Under the pieces are notes generated by a model that was not told the origin of the DNA, did not search any database, and saw nothing but the letters and a program-made list of their open reading frames with translations. A program made the position numbers and the translations under genes. A stretch of 64,000 bases of DNA. It comes from Punica granatum. Lineage: Eukaryota > Streptophyta > Magnoliopsida > Myrtales > Lythraceae. This document shows, piece after piece, positions 48,840 through 59,564 of this stretch (its first letter is position 1; the number at the start of each line of letters is the position of its first letter). The DNA lies in assembly GCF_007655135.1 (NCBI RefSeq), contig NC_045127.1, forward strand, positions 15,137,001-15,201,000, given 5' to 3'.

Positions 48840-49157
48840 GGGTGTGTTTGTTTCTTTGAAAATTTTTTTACTCAACTCAACTCAACTCAACTTATCTTCA
48901 ATTCAATATCACAATCATTACTTTTTTCATTTTTAAAATTTTTTTAACCATTCAATTCAATTTTTAATATTAAATTCTCTTAACTATTCATTATTTTTTC
49001 ACAATTCAATAACACAATCATTATTTAATCATTACTTTCTCTCAATTATTTATTACTTTTTTACACTTTTACTCATAATTCAACAATACAATCATTACAA
49101 ACTAATTAAAATCAAAACTCAACTCAACTCAACTCTACTCTAAATTCAAACGCACTC
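48840..49157. mobile_element. PIF/Harbinger-like MITE, 318 bp, TAA duplication
   Basis: TAA at 48837-48839 and 49158-49160 flanks GGGTGTGTTTG ... CAAACGCACTC. Inside the ends are CTCAACTCAACTCAAC runs and TTCAATTCAAT repeats on both sides. A 3-bp TAA duplication with GGG-type inverted ends is the Tourist/Harbinger pattern. Confidence 0.75.
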
Positions 49158-49159
49158 TA

Positions 49160-49797
49160 AGCCTTCTATACGGCCTTTCATATGTTAATTGGACCTAAAG
49201 TAAAAAAGCAACAACCAACATGGGTTCGGTTAGGTTGTTCGACACCTCTTCTTTTCAAGTAAAGTCTCCGTTCAATTCTTGCTATGGAGAGAAATCACGA
49301 TAGCTGCATAACAGGTGATATATACGGGAAAAATAACAAAACCGAAAAAAAGCAAAAAAGTAAGTAATTTGAAAATAAAAAATATGAGGAAATTTTAAGA
49401 AAAGAAGGGATAGGCGACTTATTTATACTACCACGCAGCCGTAATAGTCCGTTTTCGGAAGCATAAACAAAAGATAACGATAAGAATAAGAATTCTATTT
49501 TAGAGTGATAGCTGCACTTGCAATATTATTACGTGGAATGGCAACGATCAATAATTAGCCTTGAGGGGTCTATATCTTTACTTTTATCAGCCCAAAAGAA
49601 AAGTCTCTCATCAAACTTTAGCGTGGAATGCATGGGACGATTATTCCAGAATCCTTTTGCCCCTCAACAATTGGCGTTTTAAAGTTGCTTTAGCCTAGCT
49701 ACATGTCATTATCGATCACTCTTCAATGCACCGCCACTAAAAAGAAGAATAGACAGATGATAATTAATTAATTTCCTGAGAATGATAACATATTTAA
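49160..49797. other. Intergenic, nothing identified
   Basis: AT-rich DNA without a sustained frame or repeat that I can name. Confidence 0.4.
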
Positions 49798-50014
49798 GGG
49801 GCAATTCTCTATTCCAACCGCTGAATATTCATTCAGGGTCCCGTACGAAATGTTATTCTCCTTGTACGAAATGTTATTTCTCAAGTGCTAAAACATTTTG
49901 TACAAAATATTAATCGATTTATTATTTTGCACAAAATGTTATTCTCTAAATATGAAAACATTTCATACAGGACGCAATGACTAAATATTCAGTCACTGAA
50001 TCTAAGAATTTCTC
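49798..50014. mobile_element. Possible small foldback MITE
   Basis: Ends GGGGCAATTCT and, inverted, GGAGAAATTCT. Both sides carry GAATATTCATTCAGGG/GAATATTTAGTCATTG-type matches and several ACGAAATGTTATT repeats. Flanks share ATTTAAG. The inverted match is imperfect. Confidence 0.45.
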
Positions 50015-52887
50015 CATTTAAGGAGGAGCATTTTTGAATATATGATGTGGTTGGTAGTTATTGATGATCGATGGGATATATATCTCATAACATATTTATT
50101 TTAGATTAAAAAAGAAGTTTACGAGTTGAGAGAGTTTTATGAAAAGTCCCAATAAAAATTGATCCCAATAAATATCTTAGTTACCTGTGATAATATATGC
50201 AAACATGTATTACACCCCTTTCTTATGCTATTAATTTTTCTCTATCATAACGAAGGCCCATAGAATCTAGTAAAAGTATAGGAAATAAAGGGGAAAAAAA
50301 AAGACTCATGAATCCTACTTGTGAAAATTGAACTGAATGATTTTTCATTGAATGACTATTCTTCATTTTTACCCAAAAAAATTACTATTCTTCATCTATT
50401 GTATTTTCATGGAAATAGGGACGAGAAATTTCCATGGAAATATGGTGGTTCAATTCGATATTTTCTAAGGGCAACTTAGAATATAGGTGTGGCCTAAGTA
50501 AATCAAACGATAGTTCCTATTGAAAATACCAGTATAAATGAAGACGCAGTTATAAATGATAAGATTCATAGTTGGAGTGCTAAATCTAATTACAATAATG
50601 GTAGGATTCTATAGTAGGTGTAAAGAATATTCGGAATTTTATCTTTGATTACACCTTTTTAGTTAACAATAGTAATAGTAATAGGGATATTTATTCCATA
50701 TATCTTGATATTCAAAATCAATTTTTTGAGATTGACAATGATCTTTCTTAATTGAGGGTTTCCGTTGATAACAACGCGAAGGAAGAAAGCGAATCGGTAT
50801 ACTAATTCTTCCTAATTTTAGTTCCATGACAATTGTTCAATTTATTTGATAGATAAGTTTTCACTTGTGTTTTTTTTTTCCTTTCAATAGTTTATAGTTG
50901 TTCAACTTCATTTTAGAAATATTTCTTTTATAATTATATTGAGCATACTATACTACATGATAAAAGAGAACCTCTTAGTTTTGAGTCGGCACCTTATGCC
51001 ACTATACTAAAATCTCTTTTCTTATCCTTTTAATTGAGATACTTAAGTATGCATCAAGTTGAATTTTTTAAAATATTAAGAAAGATAATTAATATAATAT
51101 CCTATGTGCTAAAGATTAATGAATATCTTCAATTTCATATTCTTATATTAGGACATGGGTCTTCCTTACCATTAAAAACGAAAAGATTGATGGATATCTG
51201 CTAAAGATTAGTGGAACCCATGTATGTTGGCCCCCGTTTTGGAACCTAATTTTCTCCTCATTTTTCCTTCTTAAAACTGTACATGGTAAGGTAACAGGAT
51301 AAAGCGCTTTGACGTACTCACAAGAGTTAAAAGAACATAAAATACAAATGAAGTTTTGATATATAAGAAAAGCAACTTTAACTGGAATCTTTCTCTTGCA
51401 TCATCCCTAATAAAAGTTCCATTTTTAACTTTTTCGATAGGCGCAGGACAGGTAAATAGATAATAGTCAAATAAAAACTCGTGGCTGCCTATTTTGTTGA
51501 TGAACACATAAATCACGTACATGTAAATAAATTTGCAAGCATGCAACTATATTACAACTTACTGACACGGATTGATTCAGATAATTCTATACATCTTCCT
51601 CTTAAGCAAGTTTTTATGCGTTTATTGATCCTCGTTTGACTAGAAAGTGATGAAACAATATATCATCTCACTCAATCTTATGTAATTTTACATACACCCA
51701 TTTGTTTTGTTTCAACATATCTATCTATCTATTGAAGAATGGAAATTGAAAACCGAAAAGTTCTCCGTGAGCAAACAATTTGCTCCCTCTCATATCATTT
51801 TCTCCATTTTCTTTTTTATACTGTGTGGAAGTTTTATAAAATCAATGACTACTGGCCAACGTTTCGTTTTTATCAAAAAAATCTTTCCAGATATATATCA
51901 TTCAGCAATGCTATCCACATATATACGAGCTTTTTGACTCAATGACTTGACATTAATTGCATGCTTTTCTTTATTGGGGTCCATCTAATAATGTACTCTT
52001 CTTAAATAATTGAGCTTTCACAAGGAGGAGCTCATCCCGGGGGACTTTGAAGTGTGCCAATTATGATTCCGGTGTTCATTTCATACCACGAACTGGAAGT
52101 AATAGCGGAGCAAAACTTCATAGAAGATATTATTGACATATATATACAAATCATAAGTTAATTCTAACTCTTTTTTCCAATTATTTACATTCTTGTAATT
52201 GGATAAGGCATTGCGACCTTAGGATTTTCCAATATTACTGGATCGGGATGTATTTCAAACCGTACGTTAGAATCATTTCAAAAGGCTATGCATATAAGAT
52301 CGCCATTTCCCATTTTTTTAAATATATTATATCCAAAGCAAGGGCAGAGAGAGGGTAAATGCGAGCAAGAAATGAGAAAATTAAACAGACTTTTAAATGT
52401 GTAATTTTTCGGTTAGTGTCAATACTATGCAATATCAATCTACACTATATATAAAGTTGAATACACGTGCATTAAGTAGTGATCTAATTGTAAATATAAA
52501 TAATTAATTCACATTAACAAAATATTCAAATAAATAAATGATAAAATAACTATATATGTTCTAGATATATATATATATATATATATTAATTTTCTCATAC
52601 AAAAAGTTGTTTAATAATAATAGCTTTAAAGTTTTACTGATAAAGATTTTACTTTTTATCGGATAAATTTTTAATTTTATTGAGTGCATTTAATTTTCTT
52701 ATACAAAATAATTTCTATAATAATAGATTTAATGCTTTGATCGAAGACTATTTTTTTAAAGAAAAAATCTTTATATTAAGAGAAAATGATTTTTTTAAGT
52801 ATATAGAATTTTTTAGAATTTCAAAAATATGTGTAGCGGTTATATTAATCTTCTTATGAGAATAGTTCTTTGTAATTATAGATTTAA
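50015..52887. other. AT-rich intergenic DNA
   Basis: No gene found. A (TA)n run is at about 52566-52586. Frames near 51300-51940 lack any recognisable domain. Confidence 0.4.
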
Positions 52888-53562
52888 GGGAAAACTATAG
52901 TTCTAATCCCGTAAGTTTAAGCACTTTTCTATTTTTGTCATTTTCCTTTTTTTTCGTCTTATATGTTTAGATGTTTTTCTATTTGCATCCTTCCGTTACT
53001 AACACCATTAACTATCTTGAATTGGAGCCACAAGACCGCCACATAGGATGCCCATGCCACATCGATATTAGAAAAGGGCAAGTCAACAGGGAAACAATAA
53101 AATTAGTGGTAAAAAAAGAATTGGAGAAAAATCAATAAGCTATTGAAGATTTCGCCTAGCAATGGCAGTGAAATGTCGAGAATGGAACTGGATGGGAGGC
53201 CGATCAAGTCGATGACGATTTTTATGATCAGTGCCAATGGGTGATTTGGCTCTGAGTCTTGCATTTTCTAGAACTTCCAGTTCTGGCTTGATGATTTTGC
53301 ATCTTCATCTTCTCTTTTCTCTTTTCTTCAATTTGGTAACTTTATTTTTTTCCATGTTGACTATCCATTTTCTAATATTGACATGGCATGGGCATCCTAC
53401 GTGGCAACCATCTGGCTCTAATTCAAGGATAGTTAATGGTGTTAGTAACGGAAGGACACAAACAGAAAAAGCATCTGAACGTATAGGACGAAAAAAAAAA
53501 TAAGGAAAAGGACAAAAATAGAAAAGTTCACAAACCTATAAGATCAAAGCTGTAGTTTTCCC
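52888..53562. mobile_element. Foldback MITE 3 (Mutator-like), 675 bp
   Basis: Ends GGGAAAACTATAG and, inverted, GGGAAAACTACAG. Flanks TAGATTTAA and AAGATTTAA match at 8 of 9 positions. Arms are inverted copies, for example TTCCGTTACTAACACCATTAA with TTAATGGTGTTAGTAACGGAA and CACATAGGATGCCCATGCCA with its mirror near 53385-53405. No transposase. The centre (about 53090-53340) is unique sequence. Confidence 0.85.
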
Positions 53563-54029
53563 AAGATTTAATGAAAAGTAAGTTTTTTAGTTCTAGTTTT
53601 CTCGTTTTGAACTAAATATCTATTATTTTGTAATAATATATTTTTTTATATTTTTTATGAAATTCTATTTATGGGCGAAGCATGGGCCAAAATCCTATTA
53701 TGAAATCCTTTTAATAAACAAAATATTTATCAAATAAATAAATAAATCGTAAAATAAATATATATGTTCTAGAAATATATATATATATATATATCTATTT
53801 TGGCAATTTTTTAAAATAATTATTGGTAGATAATTGATCATATATTTGTTTAGACAAGTGAAGTAGCACGTGTGTTAACCATATTTGTCCTATATTTAAC
53901 CTATATGTAGGTGCATATATTTTGGATATATTAAAACTACAAACAATTAAGTGATTACCGAAAAGAAGGTGCAATAGATAATCGTTAATTCCATTGGAAA
54001 TTGAAACTATTTTCGTTGGAAAAATGTTG
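53563..54029. other. AT-rich intergenic DNA
   Basis: Contains a (TA)n run at about 53776-53794; nothing coding. Confidence 0.4.
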
Positions 54030-54460
54030 GTTTCAAAAGGCTTCCGACAATTTATTTATGAAATTGTTCATCAATAAAAATGTTGATAGTCTGAAATAAC
54101 CGATGAAAGACTCCGTCAAACAATAAAAAGTATGAAGATCCACCTTCAAAATGGAAACAACCATGGGCAAACCGGACCGCCCACGCACAAGATTTAATCC
54201 GTCCATTGGGGTGGTTCAAACTCCTTACCTCCCCTTAAAATGTCCAGCACTTTTAAAATGCGTCGGAATTTTCTTTAATAAATAATTTAAACGAAATTAA
54301 CTTTCCGTCAGGAATTTCTAACGGAATATTTCGTCGACAATTCAAATGGAGATTTTTTAAAAAATACTAACGGAACTCCATGAGTAAGTCCGCCAAAACT
54401 TACCGACAAAATTACTCAATAAAAGATTTCCATCGTTAAAATCCAAAATTTCTTTTAGTG
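54030..54460. mobile_element. Possible degraded CACTA element end
   Basis: The block ends TTTCTTTTAGTG, i.e. CACTAAAAGAAA when inverted, like CACTA termini. Inside are repeated CCGACAA, CGTCGGAA, CCGTCAGGAA and AACGGAA motifs, as in CACTA subterminal regions. No opposite terminus was found. Confidence 0.35.
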
Positions 54461-56065
54461 TGTAATGCTTGTATGGAATAGATCTTTAATATACACAGAG
54501 CCAAATAATGCACATAATAATCTCAGCTGGAGATTACTTAGAACAACCTCTCTTTGAGACGACATGCCATTGCTAAAATATATTCAGTTATACTGACGTA
54601 CTTTGATATAATTTAAAGGGCTATGGAGTTCTAATATTGAAGCTAGCGATGTCATTGTCTATGATGGTCTATGATGGCCTTAGGCGGTCCTCAAATTCAA
54701 ACCTCATCAGATCCCATAACCCAAAAATGAAAGCCTCTTTACTGCATGGAAAAAGAATCTAAAGTCCACCTGCTTCTGTTTGTTACGTTTTCCCTGTAAA
54801 TTGTCATTTAGCATAACATTACTATTTTTACTGAAATAAAATCTTAAAAAAAGGGAAAAACTGAATAATGGGTACAATTATCTGATAAGAATATTATAAC
54901 TTGCACCAAATCATCATCCTCGTGTGGATCGATTCACTGATAAACATATTCTGGTAGCCCGTTTACCTAGATAGGAGGACCACGAATAATGAAATCCATG
55001 GAAGTAAGTCCAGATTACTCGCTTGTGATCTTACAAAAGTCATTGAGAGTCAAACCTATAACAGAGGTGCACACATCGGCTAACTAAACTTGATGTTGTC
55101 TAGTTATAAGCACCCCCAATAGTTTCAATAGGAGTGAAAAATGAAATATTTCAACAGCAGTGTAGTAACTTTGCAAGTGGAAAATTGCTTACATAGGTGC
55201 AAGTCCATGCAGCATTTGAAAACAGATAGAATGTTAATATTCCCAACGTGAATTCATCAAAGGGGAGGTAACTACTCACAATGCACTTGCATATTCATCA
55301 TTGCAATGAATTTGGAAGAAACAACCAGCAAATCCCTGTCACGTTTGTTAGTACAAAGCAAGAGTAGAAAATTGTAACAATAAAGTGAGAAAATTTCTTA
55401 GATTCCTGACAAGATTATGGAAAGCATAAGGCTTGAATATTCAGGATAAAGTAACAAATATGGAATATTATTACCAACTTTAAGTTCAACAATAACATCT
55501 TTTAAATATGCTATTCTAGCAAGGTTAGAAAAACCTCTTGGCAACTTTTGAACCATGCATTGCAGCTAGACACTAACAAATACGCACCAAAATTCTACAC
55601 TGCACTCTAACTAAGCTCCCCTCTCCGATACATTAACCAACAACAAAAGCCCCAAACAGTCAAACTTGTTTGCCTTCTTGTATTGCTATCAGTGTTTGAG
55701 TAATAATTGGCCAAAGAATATCAGGAATGAGGACCTAAATGTGAAAATCTATCCACATTATGAGCATAGGAGCATACATACACATATTACTAATCACTGC
55801 TTGCACCTTACGAGATGTTTTCACAAGTGGAAATTTCCAGCTTGGGTGATGCCTATAATAATCTTCTGAAGCAGTCTATAGAAAGGCCTTAAACATGTAT
55901 CACTAGGACCCCTTGTCCAAGAGATGTATAAGTTCTTGCTCTGTAACTGAAATCTATGCCGTTTGGGACAATCCTATCAGAAACTACTGCAATTGAAGAC
56001 CATGTCCTCACGAGAAAACTGCCATAGAAATATCTAATTGTTTCTAATGCAAGGGAGAGACTAAC
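54461..56065. other. Intergenic or relict intron DNA
   Basis: Non-repetitive, moderately AT-rich. 55200-56065 has the look of intron or 3'UTR sequence next to the relict exon at 56066-56150, but I found no further exon in it. Confidence 0.35.
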
Positions 56066-56150
56066 CTTGATCCCCTGATGTACGTGAAAGCAATTTCGTC
56101 CCACGCTGTTTGTTGGACGAAGAGGATCATTAATGTGAATAGGATCAATG
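56066..56150 (-). pseudogene. Relict exon of a PAP/OAS1-type nucleotidyltransferase
   Basis: An 85-bp block is bounded by TTTCTGCAG and GTTAGTC on the - strand and encodes 28 residues containing INDPLRPTNSVGRNC. The DPL-x(4)-N-x-GR core is typical of the substrate-binding domain of plant non-canonical poly(A) polymerase-like proteins. The phases are consistent with an internal exon (one leading base, whole codons after). No neighbouring exons are recognisable within 1.5 kb either side, so it is probably a gene remnant, though very long introns are possible. Confidence 0.4.
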
Positions 56151-56367
56151 CTGCAGAAAAGCATGAAGCAAGTTCATCATTGACTCCCAACGGCTAAATC
56201 AAACATTCATTTCACATATTGAACAAACAGAGCTGGTCTGATATTCCTTGAATAAGCAAAGATGCAGACAATAAACATTTCTCAAATCCAAAAGGAAACT
56301 AGCGAAAGCAGGAGGACAAGCAAACAGGAGGCAGAAGATTAGAAAACGTTCATTGCCGCCCACCGAT

Positions 56368-56424
56368 CCCCCCCACCCCCCCCCCCCCCCCCCCCCCCCC
56401 CCCACAAAAAAAAAAAAAAAAAAA
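56368..56424. repeat. (C)n then (A)n homopolymer tract
   Basis: C7, A, C28, ACA, then an A-run to 56424. It marks a sharp change from AT-rich to GC-rich sequence. Run lengths in such tracts are often unreliable in assemblies. Confidence 0.9.
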
Positions 56425-57615
56425 GAAAGAGACAAACGCTGAGGGATGGGAGGGCTGGAACAGAGGAAAACGCAGAAAAGCTCTCCTCTCCCACGGGGAG
56501 CATCGGCAGTTTAAGCGGGCGGTTTGTAACGGTAAGGAAGAGTCACGTTGTTTGATTTTCCCGAAAGGTACATTCCTGTCTTTGGGCGGTAGGTAGTGTC
56601 CGAAGGGGGCGGAGTGGCATGGATGGACGGTTTACAGGCGGCGTCACAACGGAGCATAAGGCGTAGGGGGCAGGCGGGTCGGAGACAGAGGGCAGGGGTG
56701 ATTGGTCTGAGCGCGGAAGGCCAGTGCTGTATCTAGGCGGGAGGTAACGGGTTGTGAGGAGAAAGGGAAGAAAGGGGGCCTGAGGGGCGCGAGCGATGTC
56801 AGACTCAGTGGGGTGGCAGACTAACGTTCTATTTCTTTTAATTGTATATACAGAGTGATATATAAAAATTTCTTTTTGTTAATTTATTTGAATTATTGAT
56901 ATTATTATTGAAATATAATGCAATTTTTCGTTTTACATAATTCTACATATTTATGTAATTATAATTACTAAATAGATCCCCAGAAAAAAAGTTCACTCTT
57001 AGATTTAACTATATTCTCTTATTATAATATACTCAATATAATAATCATAGGATTTAAAAGGATTCATATGGTCTATCTTTTAGAACAGAAATATCCTCAC
57101 ATATGTACAAAGTAAATATAATTTATTTATACTATGTAAAAGTGAAAATAGTGAAGAATATGAATAAATTATGTATTTTCATTCTATATTAATTTATACA
57201 GTGTAAAACAAATTTTGTATGTTATATACATTTGTAACTATAAAATTCACATTAGCAAATATTATTGAATTCAATTCCTTATATTATAAATAAATTAAAT
57301 CTTCTATTGTGAAATTCCGTTTATAGAGTGCGTGCAATGTACGGATCTAAAAACCTAATTATAATATATAAACTAAGATACAGAATGTGATTGCATCATG
57401 TAAGCCAAATCTAAAACTCTGAACTCCATGTTAGTTGACCTTTCAAATTCAATTAAATGAGTTTTTCTTATATTTTATTTGTGTCATATTCAATAAATTT
57501 TGAATACACATCCATTTTATTTGTATGAATTCATATATAATTATTTACCTTTCCAATCAAAGGAGAATAATTGATATAACTAAAAAAGAAAAAAAAATTA
57601 AATGATAAGAAAACC
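56425..57615. other. GC-rich patch (56440-56830) then AT-rich DNA
   Basis: 56440-56830 is rich in GGGCGG, GGCGGG and GGGGGC motifs, with no open frame or splice pattern I trust. From 56830 the sequence is strongly AT-rich and featureless. Confidence 0.4.
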
Positions 57616-57616
57616 T

Positions 57617-57930
57617 TCCAATTGTTTGGTTTTTTTGAGTTCAACTCAATTTATTCTACTCCACTTAACACTACTTGTCTTCAATTCAATAACACAATTA
57701 TTATATTTCTCTTTTTCTTCAATTTTTTTCTCAACTACCATTCGATTCAATTTTTAATATTAAATTCTCTCAACTATTCATTATTTTTCTCTTAATTCAA
57801 CAACACAACCATTACTTTTTTTTATTTTCTCCCTCCACCTTATTATTACATTCCAGTTAAATATATATATATATATATATATATACATTGTTGGAATGGA
57901 GTTGAGTTTAACAAAACCTTCCCTAAATTG
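57617..57930. mobile_element. MITE-like repeat related to the element at 48840
   Basis: Left end AATTGTTTGGTTTTTTTGAG and right end GAGTTTAACAAAACCTTCC are imperfect inverted copies. It shares TTCAATTCAATAACACAA and the TTTTTAATATTAAATTCTCT core with 48840-49157. It carries a (TA)n run at 57858-57884. Confidence 0.55.
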
Positions 57931-58639
57931 TTTTGAATTTGGGGAATTAGAAAAACCTCTTTTCTAAAAATTGTTTATTATTTTAGGTAGATAAACACAT
58001 ATTTTATGATTTTCCTTTTTATGAAAATTATCACAAAAGTTAGGAAATTTTCTCAAAGTAAAGAGAAAAAAAATGTTTTCAAAAAATACGAAGATTTTTG
58101 GAGAAATTAAAAAATTGTTCAACACTTAGATAGAGGGGGCACGCAGTTGCCCCTGAATTCGGGAAAAGTTATGAAATTTCTATTAAAATTTGTCGAGTTT
58201 ATCATACTTTCAAAGGAATTATCCTATTTCCCCCCTCCCCTTAAATTTTATGATACAAAGTTCCTTCGAACTTCACATCCCTTGGACAAAATTCCTAGAT
58301 CTGTCCCTGCACACATATGCTAGTCAATTACACCAAGACGATATCATTTTCCTTCACTCTATGTCCTAAGGTGAATATTGTTGGTCGGAAGAAGGAGTCC
58401 TTTTTATCCCTTTTCCGGTTTCCTTGCCAATCCATGAGAACTATTAGGTAAAAGGTCTTGTTTATACTCCTTCAATCCAGATGCTCGGAAGAGGCTCAGC
58501 CCGAAATCACAGAGAAAAGGTTCCGCAGTCCAAATTGATATGGTTCTAAAAAAATATACTGCGCGCTTCCTTTGGGTTGGGTAGCCCTGTGGGACAGACT
58601 AGGTAGTAAGGACAGATCGATTGATACGGCATTGGAAGT
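57931..58639. other. Intergenic, nothing identified
   Basis: AT-rich, no gene or clear repeat seen. Confidence 0.35.
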
Positions 58640-58990
58640 TAATGGTGCAGAAAGTGAATTCCATTGTCAAAACTGCAGAATCCAAGGGCCACTAATATGC
58701 TTTCAACTTGTGCTGTCGAGAGGGGTATATGGCTTAGTCTATTGAATAGAATGGGGATTCACAAATTGGTTTCTAACTGGTATATGAGGTTGATTGAGGT
58801 CCAAATAACAGAGCCAGAACTCTGGTTGCAATTATTCTCGAGCTTTTCTGGACTAGTTGTATTTATCAAGCGCAGATTGAGTCAAACAAAAGGGTCTTTC
58901 AAAAGGAGACATCTACCATGGCTGATGTTATTCGGAATATACTTGATGCGGTCAAGTTGAAAATTTAGATCTTTTGCTGAATGTTTTCCC
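58640..58990. repeat. Dispersed repeat, copy 2 (pair with 35505-35860)
   Basis: Same ordered landmarks as the other copy, including GCAGAA, TATGGCTTAGTCTATTGAATAGAATGG-type sequence and GGGTCTTTCA. A 98-codon frame on the + strand here has no known domain and is not kept open in the other copy. Confidence 0.6.
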
Positions 58991-59564
58991 GAAAGATTGC
59001 ACAGGCTTGGAGGCCTGCTGGCTTCCCTTATTGGTAGCAACTCCATCAAACTGCATTCGGAAAGTAAGCGAAAAATATTAGAAATAGTCGATCGCTAAAT
59101 CACATGATTGATCATCAAATCAGAAAAAAATTGATGCTTACTTATCAGAAACATCAAACTGTTGATTTTCGAAAAATAGCATACAGCCACTCACAATAAC
59201 GCCTTCAGCTGAGTCTTACACATTATTTTATGTAAATTTTTCCTTTTCACTATTGGGAATAGATATAATCATAAAGGGGTACACTGTGATAAGCTGCGTC
59301 CATCGACCCCTTTTTTCCCTTGTAATTTGAGTTCGTTTCAAAATGCATTATTTTCGAAATATAGTGGATCAGTTTTTTTCTTTTTCTTATTACTTAACAT
59401 AACTGTGACATATCATAATCTCTTCTAAAATTCCAAAATTGATACGAACAGCTGCACAAATGAAGCTCATGAAAAGGATGTCCCTCCTGATCATCTCTTA
59501 TGATCATCGGCAATTAAGTCTGAAATCATTATCTAATTTCTCTTTATATATAAAATCAATCAGA

